64,000 nt of DNA from an uncultured Lachnospiraceae bacterium (lineage in GTDB: Bacteria; Bacillota; Clostridia; Lachnospirales; Lachnospiraceae), in contig URXX01000001.1 of assembly GCA_900551895.1 (NCBI GenBank), positions 186,001 to 250,000 of the forward strand. The letters are read 5' to 3'. A program made the translations under genes and the position numbers. Below the pieces are notes generated by a model. It made no database searches, was not told where the DNA came from, and was given only the letters and a program-made list of their open reading frames with translations. Each line of letters begins with the position of its first letter. Within the stretch, counting starts at the first letter, position 1. Shown here one piece after another: positions 7,680 to 14,825 of the stretch.

Positions 7680-8939
7680 ATGGGATTACGGGAATTATTT
7701 GGTTTAAGGGGAGCAAGGGACAAACCGACAAATAGTTATAATTCAGGAGTATCTTTTTTATTTGGAAGAAGCACAAGCGGTATTTCCGTAAATGAAAGAA
7801 CCGCCATGCAGACAACAGCAGTATATTCCTGTGTCAGAATTCTTGCAGAAGCAATAGCTTCTCTTCCCCTTCACTTGTATCGTTATACGGATAAAGGAAA
7901 AGAAAGAGTATTTGACCATCCGCTTTATCATATTCTTCACGATGAACCAAATGAAGAAATGACATCTTTCGTATTCCGGGAAGTCTTGATGAGCCATTTA
8001 CTGATATGGGGAAATGCCTATGCGCAGATCATCCGTGATGGAAGAGGGCAGGTATTAGGATTGTATCCGCTTCTGCCGGATAAAATGGAAGTTGACCGTG
8101 CGGAAAATGGAGAACTTTATTATATTTACACACGGATCACAGAAGAGAATCCCAATTTTAAGGATTATGGACGGATCTATCTTCGCAGGGAAGATGTGCT
8201 GCATATACCGGGATTAGGATTTGATGGTTTAGTGGGATATTCTCCGATTGCTATGGCTAAAAATGCAGTAGGGATGACACTTGCCTGTGAAGAATACGGT
8301 GCATCGTTTTTTGCAAATGGAGCAACACCGGGTGGTGTTTTGGAACATCCGGGCGTTCTGAAAGATCCCGCAAAGGTAAGGGATAGCTGGCATAAGGTGT
8401 ATGGGGGTTCAAGAAATGCAGGAAAAGTGGCTGTTCTGGAAGAAGGAATGAAATATCAGCAGATAGGGATTCCGCCGGAAGAGGCACAGTTTTTGGAGAC
8501 AAGGAAATTTCAAATCAATGAGATTGCAAGGATGTATCGGATTCCTCCACATATGGTAGGGGACTTGGAGAAATCCAGTTTTTCTAACATAGAGCAGCAG
8601 TCTTTGGAGTTTGTGAAATACACATTAGATCCGTGGGTAGTCAGGTGGGAACAGGCTTTGCAGAAAGCATTGTTATTGCCACAGGAAAAGAATGAGTATT
8701 TTATAAAACTAAATGTGGATGGATTATTGCGAGGGGACTATGCCAGCCGAATGAATGGGTACGCCGTAGGCCGGCAGAATGGATGGCTGTCAGCAAATGA
8801 TATCCGGGAAATGGAAGATCAGAATCCAATTCCAGAAGAAGACGGAGGAGATTTATATCTTGTGAACGGAAGCATGACAAAGCTGGCAGATGCAGGAGCC
8901 TTTGCAGGAAAGGCAGGAGGTAATATGCCACAGGTTTAA
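7680..8939 (+). CDS. Portal protein (HK97 family)
   Basis: This 419-residue protein has the HK97-type portal layout: TTAVYSCVRILAEAIASLP near the N-terminus, LLIWGNAYAQIIRD in the centre, and FQINEIARMYRIPPHMVGD followed by SNIEQQSLEFVKYTL. It forms the dodecameric ring at the capsid vertex through which DNA passes and to which connectors attach. The ribosome site CAGGAGGC precedes ATG 7680. It is followed by an unusual 297-base non-coding or weakly coding gap before the protease gene. Confidence 0.95.
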   Translation: MGLRELFGLRGARDKPTNSYNSGVSFLFGRSTSGISVNERTAMQTTAVYSCVRILAEAIASLPLHLYRYTDKGKERVFDHPLYHILHDEPNEEMTSFVFREVLMSHLLIWGNAYAQIIRDGRGQVLGLYPLLPDKMEVDRAENGELYYIYTRITEENPNFKDYGRIYLRREDVLHIPGLGFDGLVGYSPIAMAKNAVGMTLACEEYGASFFANGATPGGVLEHPGVLKDPAKVRDSWHKVYGGSRNAGKVAVLEEGMKYQQIGIPPEEAQFLETRKFQINEIARMYRIPPHMVGDLEKSSFSNIEQQSLEFVKYTLDPWVVRWEQALQKALLLPQEKNEYFIKLNVDGLLRGDYASRMNGYAVGRQNGWLSANDIREMEDQNPIPEEDGGDLYLVNGSMTKLADAGAFAGKAGGNMPQV

Positions 8940-8947
8940 AAGATTTA

Positions 8948-8985
8948 TGCTCAACTGGAGTTGAGCAACACTATGTTGCGTAGTG
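8948..8985 (+). other. Overlapping inverted repeats downstream of the portal gene
   Basis: TGCTCAACT (8948-8956) and AGTTGAGCA (8959-8967) form a perfect 9-bp inverted repeat. GCAAC/GTTGC (8965-8969, 8975-8979) and CACTA/TAGTG (8969-8973, 8981-8985) overlap one another, so the later two stems exclude each other. Further downstream TGAAAGTGGAGAAT (9035-9048) recurs as TGAAAGTGGAGGAT (9097-9110). The 8940-9236 gap thus looks structured rather than random, but I recognise no named RNA family. Confidence 0.4.
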
Positions 8986-9124
8986 GAACAATATGCTACT
9001 GTTTGGTGACAAGAGTAAAAAGCAGAAGATCCCATGAAAGTGGAGAATTGAAGCAGAACAAGCGGAATATAACAAAAAATAGAAGGCTTTTTCTTTTGAA
9101 AGTGGAGGATAAATCCAAAATTAG

Positions 9125-9223
9125 ATGAAAATATCAAAAATAATAAAGTGTGTTTTAAGGACGATAATCAGAAACAGAGTATCTGGTTGTGGTCCTTTTT
9201 GTGTGCTTAAAACACAGTCGTAA
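9125..9223 (+). CDS. Possible 32-residue peptide between portal and protease
   Basis: ATG 9125 opens a 32-codon frame that begins MKISKIIKCVLR and contains SGCGPFCVLK near the end: a basic amphipathic N-terminus followed by a Cys/Gly-rich turn. The nearest purine-rich site (GTGGAGG, 9101-9107) is about 17 bases away, which is too far for efficient initiation. The frame lies across a large inverted repeat. It may be a real small phage gene or a by-product of the structured leader; the evidence is weak. Confidence 0.25.
   Translation: MKISKIIKCVLRTIIRNRVSGCGPFCVLKTQS
9150..9215 (+). other. Nested inverted repeat in the protease leader
   Basis: GTGTTTTAAG (9150-9159) pairs perfectly with CTTAAAACAC (9206-9215). 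Inside, AAGGAC/GTCCTT (9157-9162, 9192-9197) and AATCAG/CTGGTT can form a hairpin followed by a T run to 9200, which resembles a terminator. The inner and outer stems share AAG, so they compete, as in attenuators. It ends 6 bases before the protease ribosome site (AAAAGGAGG at 9222-9230). The regulatory role is inferred. Confidence 0.45.
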
Positions 9224-9236
9224 AAGGAGGGATAGG

Positions 9237-9944
9237 ATGAAACGGAAGTTTTGGAACTGGGTAAGAAATGAAAATGATGAGAGCAGAACCCTGTTTCTAA
9301 ACGGAGAGATTTCCGATGAAACATGGTACGGAGATGAAGTGACTCCCAAAATGTTCAAAGAAGAATTAGAAGATGGAGAAGGAGATATCACGGTATGGAT
9401 CAATAGTCCGGGAGGAGATGTATTCGCAGCAGCACAGATTTATAACATGTTGATGGACTACAAAGGGAATGTGACTGTGAAAATTGATGGGCTGGCTGCT
9501 TCAGCAGCATCCGTGATTGCAATGGCGGGAACGGAAGTACAGATGTCTCCTGTGGCGATGATGATGATTCATAATCCTGCGACCATTGCTATCGGTGATT
9601 CTTCAGAAATGAAAAAGGCAATCGACATGTTGGATGAAGTAAAGGAATCCATTATGAATGCTTATGAAATTAAAACGGGACTATCAAGATCGAGGATTTC
9701 ACATTTGATGGATGCGGAAAGCTGGTTCAATGCAAAGAAAGCTGTAGAACTTGGCTTTGCAGATAAGCTCCTTTTTTCTAAAGAGGAACCAGAAGGGGAA
9801 GAAGAAAAAGAGTTGGAAATGGAAGCAGTGATGTTTTCACGAAAAGCGGTGACGAATTCGCTGATGTCAAAACTGATTCCCAAACCAGAAAAAAAGACAC
9901 CCATTGAACAGTTAGAAAAGAGACTTAGTCTCTTGGCACATTAA
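9237..9944 (+). CDS. ClpP-like prohead protease
   Basis: A 235-residue serine protease of the ClpP/S14 fold that matures the capsid. It shows INSPGGDVFAAAQIYNML, the nucleophile region GLAASAASVIAMAG near residue 88, and MMMIHNP with the catalytic His near 112. In HK97-like phages it cleaves the scaffold delta domain from the capsid protein. The N-terminus RTLFLNGEIS is typical. ATG 9237 follows AAAAGGAGGG; the longer reading from 9189 crosses the terminator-like leader. The C-terminal 40 residues are polar and may contact the scaffold. Confidence 0.93.
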   Translation: MKRKFWNWVRNENDESRTLFLNGEISDETWYGDEVTPKMFKEELEDGEGDITVWINSPGGDVFAAAQIYNMLMDYKGNVTVKIDGLAASAASVIAMAGTEVQMSPVAMMMIHNPATIAIGDSSEMKKAIDMLDEVKESIMNAYEIKTGLSRSRISHLMDAESWFNAKKAVELGFADKLLFSKEEPEGEEEKELEMEAVMFSRKAVTNSLMSKLIPKPEKKTPIEQLEKRLSLLAH

Positions 9945-9962
9945 AAGAGGAGGATTTTTAAT

Positions 9963-11165
9963 ATGAATCAGATTTTAGCATTAAGAGAGAAAAGAGCAAA
10001 AGCGTGGGAGGCAGCAAAGGCATTTTTAGAATCTAAACGAGGAACGGACGGGTTGCTTTCAGCAGAAGATACGGCCACTTATGACCGTATGGAAGCGGAT
10101 GTGGTTAATCTTGGAAAAGAGATCGAGCGTTTAGAAAGACAGGCAGCTATTGATGCAGAACTGAATAAGCCTACTAGTCATCCAATCACAAATCAGCCGG
10201 GGAAAGGCAATGGAGGAGAAGAAAAAACAGGAAGAGCCTCAGCGGCTTATAAAACTGCATTTTGGAATGCGATGAGAAAGAAAAATTATCTTGATATTCA
10301 GAATGCTCTTCAGGTTGGAACAGATTCAGAAGGAGGCTATTTGGTTCCCGATGAATATGAAAGAACTCTGGTGGAAGCGTTGGAAGAAGAAAACTTTTTC
10401 CGAAGTCTGGCAACCGTGATTCAGACCTCCAGCGGAGATCGTAAAATTCCTATCGTGGCATCCAAAGGAGAAGCAAAGTGGATTGATGAAGAAGCGGCAT
10501 ATCCAGAATCTGATGACAGCTTTGGACAGATTTCCATTAGTGCATATAAGGTTGCGACCATGATTAAAGTTTCGGATGAGTTGTTAAACGATAACGTGTT
10601 TAATTTGGAAGCCTATATTTCTAAAGAATTCGGACGAAGAATCGGAACGAAGGAAGAAGAAGCATTTTTTACTGGAGATGGCAAGGGAAAACCGACAGGA
10701 ATCTTTAATGCTACAGGCGGAGCTTCTGATGGAGTCACGACCGCAGGCGCAAGCATTACGTTTGACGATGTTATGGATTTATTTTATTCTCTGCGATCCC
10801 CATATCGTAAAAAAGCGGTATGGATGCTCAATGACAGCACCGTAAAAGCGTTACGTAAATTAAAAGATGGGAACGGGAATTATATTTGGCAACCGTCCGT
10901 GCAGGCGGGAGTGCCGGACATGATTTTGAACCGCCCATATTTTACGTCTTCATTTGTACCGGAAATTGCAGCCGGACAGAAGATCATGGCATTTGGAGAT
11001 TTTTCCTATTACTGGATTGCGGACAGGCAGGGACGTTCCTTTAAACGCCTGAATGAGTTATTTGCGGCAACCGGGCAGGTTGGTTTTCTTGCAAGCCAGA
11101 GGGTAGACGGAAAATTAATTCTTCCTGAAGCAGTAAAAACGATGAAACTGAAAGAAACGAGATAA
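9963..11165 (+). CDS. Major capsid protein (HK97 fold)
   Basis: This 400-residue protein begins with an alpha-helical, charged delta/scaffold region (about residues 1-85) rich in Lys, Glu and Ala, then a mature HK97-fold domain recognisable by GGYLVPDEYERTLVEAL, an E-loop segment after ATVIQTSSGDRKIPIV, and FTGDGKGKPTGIF. The scaffold is probably removed by the protease encoded immediately upstream; the exact cleavage site cannot be read. AGAGGAGG lies upstream of ATG 9963. Confidence 0.95.
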   Translation: MNQILALREKRAKAWEAAKAFLESKRGTDGLLSAEDTATYDRMEADVVNLGKEIERLERQAAIDAELNKPTSHPITNQPGKGNGGEEKTGRASAAYKTAFWNAMRKKNYLDIQNALQVGTDSEGGYLVPDEYERTLVEALEEENFFRSLATVIQTSSGDRKIPIVASKGEAKWIDEEAAYPESDDSFGQISISAYKVATMIKVSDELLNDNVFNLEAYISKEFGRRIGTKEEEAFFTGDGKGKPTGIFNATGGASDGVTTAGASITFDDVMDLFYSLRSPYRKKAVWMLNDSTVKALRKLKDGNGNYIWQPSVQAGVPDMILNRPYFTSSFVPEIAAGQKIMAFGDFSYYWIADRQGRSFKRLNELFAATGQVGFLASQRVDGKLILPEAVKTMKLKETR

Positions 11166-11182
11166 GAAGGAGGGGTGTCTGC

Positions 11183-11452
11183 ATGCTGATTACACTAGAA
11201 GAAGCGAAAGAATATTTGAAGGTGGAATATGAGGATGAAGACACCCTGATTCAAACGCTGATCGATTCTTCCGAAATACTGTGTAGAGATATTATACGGC
11301 GTGATATTCTGCCGGAGGATGCTGCCGTAAAAACTGCTGTATTATATGCGGTGGGTGTGATGTTTGAAAACCGTGGCACGAATGAAGAAACAGAAAAAAT
11401 GATTCCTACATTGAAAAATATTCTTTCTTCCAATCGTGAGGAGGTGTTCTGA
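11183..11452 (+). CDS. Head-tail connector (gp6-like)
   Basis: This 89-residue helical protein fits the phage gp6-like connector family: it opens LITLEEAKEYLKVEYEDEDT, with alternating helices and a conserved TAVLYAVGVMFENRG core. It docks under the portal and forms part of the neck. AAGGAGGGG precedes ATG 11183. The stop overlaps the ATG of the next gene. Confidence 0.85.
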   Translation: MLITLEEAKEYLKVEYEDEDTLIQTLIDSSEILCRDIIRRDILPEDAAVKTAVLYAVGVMFENRGTNEETEKMIPTLKNILSSNREEVF

Positions 11453-11814
11453 TGGATATCGGTTCAATGCGACAACGGATTATTCTTCAAAAGCATATAT
11501 TACACACAGACGAAATCGGAAACCATCAGTCCCAGTGGGAGAAATTTTATTCATGTTTTGCTTATGTAAATCTTGCGTCTGGAAAAGAAAATGTTACGGA
11601 TATAGAAACGCTATCGGAAGATACATTGGTGTTTATATTACGCTGGTGTGAAAAATTGAGAGAAATCAATAAAAAACAATATCGGGTTTTGTTTGAAAAT
11701 GAGGTTTATAATATCATTTGTGTGGATGATGTGCAGTTTACGCATAAAAAATTAAAACTGACAGCAGTTCGGGAGATACGAGGTGGAAAGAATGAGCAGA
11801 CGGGTGACATCTAA
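11452..11814 (+). CDS. Head closure/head-tail adaptor protein
   Basis: A 120-residue protein of the SPP1 gp16-type head-tail joining family: MDIGSMRQRIILQKH at the N-terminus, a YVNLASGKE strand and a VYNIICVDDV core, forming a beta-barrel stopper in the neck. It starts at ATG 11452 and overlaps the previous stop (ATGA-type coupling) and the next gene by about 20 bases. Position between connector and gp10-like protein is canonical. Confidence 0.83.
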   Translation: MDIGSMRQRIILQKHILHTDEIGNHQSQWEKFYSCFAYVNLASGKENVTDIETLSEDTLVFILRWCEKLREINKKQYRVLFENEVYNIICVDDVQFTHKKLKLTAVREIRGGKNEQTGDI

Positions 11815-12169
11815 TCAATTGGCATCAGAGATCATGAATGCTTTGAAAGAGTACAAAGAAGTGACAGATGATGTTGTAAAGCAGGCGGTCAATACAGTTT
11901 CTGAAGAAACAAAGAAAATGGTACAATCTGCTTCCCCCACAGATAGTGGTGGGTACAAGAAAGGGTGGACTGCGAAAAAGATGAAAGATTCTGCAAGTAA
12001 AACAGAGGTTGTCGTTTATAATCGCAGCAAACCCGGACTAACTCATTTATTGGAGAAAGGCCATGCAAAGCGAGGAGGGGGCAGGGTAGAAGCAAAAGTG
12101 CATATTACACCAGCGGAATCCTATGCCATATCACAGCTTGAAGATAAGATTGTGAAAGGATTGAAATGA
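11792..12169 (+). CDS. HK97 gp10-like tail/neck protein
   Basis: The 125-residue protein shows the gp10-like pattern: helical N-terminus, ASPTDSGGYKKGWTAK, VVVYNRSKPGLTHLLEKGH, then a terminal helix. Gp10-like proteins act at the head-tail junction or tail terminator position. ATG 11792 is preferred over GTG 11783 because GAGGTGG sits at proper distance. The stop overlaps the following ATG. Confidence 0.85.
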   Translation: MSRRVTSNQLASEIMNALKEYKEVTDDVVKQAVNTVSEETKKMVQSASPTDSGGYKKGWTAKKMKDSASKTEVVVYNRSKPGLTHLLEKGHAKRGGGRVEAKVHITPAESYAISQLEDKIVKGLK

Positions 12170-12486
12170 TGGAATTAAAAAATATTATGAAGTTATTAGG
12201 TGGTCTTGGAATTCCTATTGCATATCATCACTTTGCAGAAGGAGAATCTCCAGAACCGCCATTTTTAATTTATTTGACTCCGGGTAGTCATAATTTCTCC
12301 GCAGATGGAATGGTGTATTTTAAAGTAAAGCAATTAGATGTGGAACTATACACAGATAAAAAAGATCTTGCACTTGAAGAAAAATTGGAGAAGATTTTGG
12401 ATGCACAGGGGATTTTCTATAACAAAACAGAAACATATATCAAATCAGAAAAATTGTATGAAGTGTTGTACGAATTGGAGGTATAG
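12166..12486 (+). CDS. Tail completion/terminator protein
   Basis: A 106-residue protein lies between the gp10-like and major tail genes, the standard slot for the tail terminator. It contains IPIAYHHFAEGESPEPPF, FSADGMVYFKV and LDVELYTDKKDL, a small alpha/beta fold like other clostridial phage tail-completion proteins. Assignment rests mostly on position and general pattern. The start overlaps the previous stop; a second ATG follows three bases later. Confidence 0.7.
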   Translation: MMELKNIMKLLGGLGIPIAYHHFAEGESPEPPFLIYLTPGSHNFSADGMVYFKVKQLDVELYTDKKDLALEEKLEKILDAQGIFYNKTETYIKSEKLYEVLYELEV

Positions 12487-12488
12487 CA

Positions 12489-13076
12489 ATGGGAAATAAA
12501 GTAAAGTTTAATTTGAAAAATGTTCATGCGGCAAAGCTGACAGAAAAGGAAGAAGGGGGAAGTACAAAATTTGAATATGGTGTACCAAAGGCTATTCCGG
12601 GAGCTGTCAGTATCAGTCTGGACGCAGAAGGAGAATCCAGTCCGTTTTATGCAGATGGAATCGTATATTTCCGTTCTGTGACAAACAATGGTTATAGCGG
12701 AGATTTAGAAATGGCGCTGATTCCAGAATGGTTTAGAACAGAAATTTTACAAGAAAAGCTGGATGCAAAGGGAGTGTTGGTAGAGAATAGTTCCGTTGCA
12801 GAAAGTGTAAAATTTGCCCTGTTATTTGAATTTGATGGGGATATTAATGCAATCAGGCACGTCCTTTATAATTGCAGTGCTTCACGACCGTCTATTGAAT
12901 CTGAAACAAAAGAAGATACAATTGAACCGGGAACGGAAACTTTGTCTATTACGGCAGATCCACGGTCTGACGGTTTGGTGAAAGCACGAACAGGAGATAC
13001 TACGGATGAGACAACCTATAAAGAATGGTATAAAACGGTGTACACACCAACGGAAGAAGGAGGCGGAATGGCATGA
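12489..13076 (+). CDS. Major tail protein (phi13-type)
   Basis: This 195-residue protein forms the tail tube. It resembles phi13-family tail proteins: VKFNLKNVHAAKL, PKAIPGAVSISLDAEGES, FYADGIVYFRS and NGYSGDLEMALIPEWF, then a C-terminal stretch with TLSITADPRSDGLVKART. Its gene order (major tail, then G/GT chaperones, then tape measure) is that of long non-contractile tails. The last bases overlap the chaperone start. Confidence 0.88.
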   Translation: MGNKVKFNLKNVHAAKLTEKEEGGSTKFEYGVPKAIPGAVSISLDAEGESSPFYADGIVYFRSVTNNGYSGDLEMALIPEWFRTEILQEKLDAKGVLVENSSVAESVKFALLFEFDGDINAIRHVLYNCSASRPSIESETKEDTIEPGTETLSITADPRSDGLVKARTGDTTDETTYKEWYKTVYTPTEEGGGMA

Positions 13077-13447
13077 TTAAAAGAGAAATAGAAATCTGTG
13101 GAAAAAAGATTCCTTTTCGTTCTTCGGCGACAATTCCCCGATTATACAGGGCAAAATTTAAAAGAGATATCTTTAAAGATTTGAGCAAACTGGAAAAATC
13201 GTATGTTGGAACACAGAAAGATGGTGCAGAATTTCAGATTGATGATCTGGAAATTTTTGAAAATGTGGCGTATATCATGGCATACCATGCGGATAACAGT
13301 ATACCTTCTACGATAGAAGAATGGCTCGACCAGTTTGATATGTTTTCTATTTATGAGGTGCTGCCACAAATTTTGGAATTATGGGGAGACAATGTGGCTA
13401 CGGATATCAAAGCAAAAAAAGGCTTGGCAGAAGTGAGCGGGAGATGA
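13073..13447 (+). CDS. Tail assembly chaperone G
   Basis: A 124-residue helical protein equivalent to lambda gpG, which coats the tape measure during tail assembly. It starts REIEICGKKIPFRSSATIP and contains FENVAYIMAYHAD and WLDQFDMFSIYEVLPQILEL. ATG 13073 overlaps the major tail protein stop. The seven-A run at 13414-13420, placed as A AAA AAA in this frame, permits a -1 shift to the GT form. Confidence 0.88.
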   Translation: MIKREIEICGKKIPFRSSATIPRLYRAKFKRDIFKDLSKLEKSYVGTQKDGAEFQIDDLEIFENVAYIMAYHADNSIPSTIEEWLDQFDMFSIYEVLPQILELWGDNVATDIKAKKGLAEVSGR

Positions 13448-13608
13448 CAACGCCCCTGTTCCTTCTGCGATGTACGGAAATAGGAATTTCTATTGTGGAT
13501 TTAGATTTTTTGACGATTGGTTTGGTGATTGATATGTGGACAGAAAAAGCTAATGACAGTGTGAAATATAAGCGCTTGGCCAGTCAGGAAGACTTCGATA
13601 AGTTTTAG
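13073..13608 (+). CDS. Tail assembly chaperone GT (programmed -1 frameshift product)
   Basis: Ribosomes slipping back one base at the A AAA AAA heptamer (13414-13420) leave the G frame and read on from base 13420 to the stop at 13608. The join is 13073-13420 plus 13420-13608, giving a product of about 178 residues. The added domain contains MTTPLFLLRCTEIGIS and ends MWTEKANDSV... ASQEDFDKF, the standard T extension of clostridial phages. The T part has no good ribosome site of its own. The extension recruits tail tube protein to the tape measure. Confidence 0.83.
13414..13420 (+). promoter_or_regulatory. Ribosomal -1 slippery site
   Basis: Seven consecutive As aligned with the G frame as gcA AAA AAA Ggc fit the X XXY YYZ rule. 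The downstream -1 frame is open to 13608 and encodes the conserved T domain. Confidence 0.8.
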
Positions 13609-13614
13609 AGAATT

Positions 13615-13669
13615 ATTGAATTCATAGTTTTTTCTTGATATACTTTTTATGAAAAACTATGAATTCAAT
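13615..13669. repeat. 18-bp perfect inverted repeat enclosing a promoter
   Basis: ATTGAATTCATAGTTTTT (13615-13632) is repeated exactly inverted as AAAAACTATGAATTCAAT (13652-13669), separated by 19 bases. The -35/-10 pair of a good promoter lies in the left arm and loop. The repeat marks the junction between the tail chaperone gene and three cargo genes. It could be an operator, an insertion scar or a terminator of readthrough. Confidence 0.75.
13616..13644 (+). promoter_or_regulatory. Promoter of the tail-embedded cargo genes
   Basis: TTGAAT (13616-13621), 17-base spacer, TATACT (13639-13644). Transcription would begin near 13651 and leave a 45-base leader before the ATG at 13697, whose AGGAG site is at 13688-13692. 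An own promoter inside a late operon is the usual mark of a phage moron. Confidence 0.65.
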
Positions 13670-13696
13670 TGTAATTACAAATTATATAGGAGCGAG

Positions 13697-14005
13697 ATGG
13701 AGTGGGAATTTTTCTATAGACAATTAAAAGCAGGAAAGAATATTGACGAAACTTGTTTTTATTTTAGTGATGACGAAGACGAGCGGGAGCACATATTAGG
13801 ATATTTACCGCAATTTGAAAAACCTTATTGGATTGGATATTGTGACGTAGAAGATGGATGTGAATTTGCAACAGCAAAAGAACTGGTAGAAGCATGTGTT
13901 TTTAATGGAAAATCTTTGAAAGAACGTTGGGATAAAGTTATTATATATAGTATAGAGGGAATAGATTTGCAAGATTGGTTGGAAGTGTGTGAACATTGTT
14001 ATTGA
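13697..14005 (+). CDS. Cargo (moron) protein 1, unknown function
   Basis: A 102-residue acidic protein starts MEWEFFYRQLKAGKN and contains YFSDDEDEREHILGYLPQ and KPYWIGYCDVEDGCEFATA. An upstream in-frame ATG at 13649 lies in the loop of the inverted repeat at the predicted transcription start and lacks a ribosome site, so 13697 is preferred. No family was recognised; its size and acidity resemble immunity proteins of polymorphic-toxin loci. It interrupts the otherwise canonical tail gene order and is visibly more AT-rich than neighbours. A role in lysogeny or defence is inference only. Confidence 0.65.
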   Translation: MEWEFFYRQLKAGKNIDETCFYFSDDEDEREHILGYLPQFEKPYWIGYCDVEDGCEFATAKELVEACVFNGKSLKERWDKVIIYSIEGIDLQDWLEVCEHCY

Positions 14006-14019
14006 AAAAAGAGGGATAT

Positions 14020-14274
14020 ATGCTAAATTTAAGTAGAATTCATGATTATTCATTTGAGAATTATAGAAAGATAAAATCGGTGAAGAGATGTGGATGCTTC
14101 TATTGTAATCGCATTTTTGATGCGGAAAAAATTCATGAATGGATAGATGATGAAAATGGACAGACGGCTGTATGTCCATTTTGTGGAATTGATTCGGTAA
14201 TACCTGAAACGGTGAATAATGAGTATAAGCTAACAAAAGAATTACTTCAAGAACTGAATAGGCGTTTTCTTTAG
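14020..14274 (+). CDS. Cargo protein 2, zinc-ribbon small protein
   Basis: This 84-residue protein carries paired cysteines CGCFYC near residue 23 and CPFC near residue 52, a treble-clef or zinc-ribbon arrangement, between helices. From recall, similar small 'cytoplasmic proteins' turn up in orphan immunity-gene clusters of Firmicutes. ATG 14020 follows AGAGGG. The upstream TTG at 13996 lies within the previous gene and is less likely. Function is unknown. Confidence 0.65.
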   Translation: MLNLSRIHDYSFENYRKIKSVKRCGCFYCNRIFDAEKIHEWIDDENGQTAVCPFCGIDSVIPETVNNEYKLTKELLQELNRRFL

Positions 14275-14386
14275 AAACAGTCGATGAACTAAAAATCAAA
14301 AAAATATGAATTGGTTCAGTTAAGAAAATGGATTTTATGATTTGGATGCAAATTAATTTATTTTAGGTGAAATAGGAGAGGTCAGA

Positions 14387-14722
14387 GTGCTTAAAAGAGA
14401 GGAAATTTTAAAGTATGGTTTAACATTTTCAGACGTATATGTAGATACTCCATTTCATGATCCAAACTGGGTATTGCTAAGGTATGAAAAAAATAAAAGA
14501 GCTTTTGCATGGTCTTATGAAAGGGAAGGACATATATGGGTAAATGTAAAGGTAGATCCGGAATGGCGAGATTTTTGGAGAAATACATATTCCTCAGTAA
14601 TTCCGGCATATCATCAAAATAAAGAACACTGGAATTCTATTATATTAGATGGGACAATACCGGATACTGATATTAAACGCATGATTGCGGAAAGTTATGA
14701 TTTGATATGTAAAAAGAAATAA
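14387..14722 (+). CDS. MmcQ/YjbR-family protein
   Basis: This 111-residue protein matches the MmcQ/YjbR family (CyaY-like fold): DTPFHDPNWVLLRYEKNK, IWVNVKVDPEW, VIPAYHQNKEHWNSIILDG and a closing helix. Family members are small single-domain proteins annotated as DNA-binding but largely uncharacterised. It starts at GTG 14387 with AGGAGAGG upstream. It is the third of three non-morphogenetic genes embedded between tail chaperone and tape measure and is closed by its own terminator. Confidence 0.82.
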   Translation: MLKREEILKYGLTFSDVYVDTPFHDPNWVLLRYEKNKRAFAWSYEREGHIWVNVKVDPEWRDFWRNTYSSVIPAYHQNKEHWNSIILDGTIPDTDIKRMIAESYDLICKKK

Positions 14723-14738
14723 ATAAAATAGTAAGATG

Positions 14739-14771
14739 GCATCGGTTCAGAAAACGAATCGGTGCTTTTTT
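14739..14771 (+). terminator. Terminator of the cargo cassette
   Basis: GCATCGGTTC and GAATCGGTGC form a 10-bp stem with two wobble pairs and a 7-base loop, then six Ts. Tape-measure transcription must read through it from the late promoter or start after it. Confidence 0.8.
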
Positions 14772-14825
14772 CATGCTTGGAGAAATCCGGGCTTTCTTTA
14801 TGTCTTTTTGGGAGGAGGTGCAGAC

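Noticed and set aside
14736..14825. An N-terminal extension of the tape measure frame
   Set aside because: It starts inside the terminator stem and lacks a ribosome site, whereas ATG 14826 has GGGAGGAGGTG.
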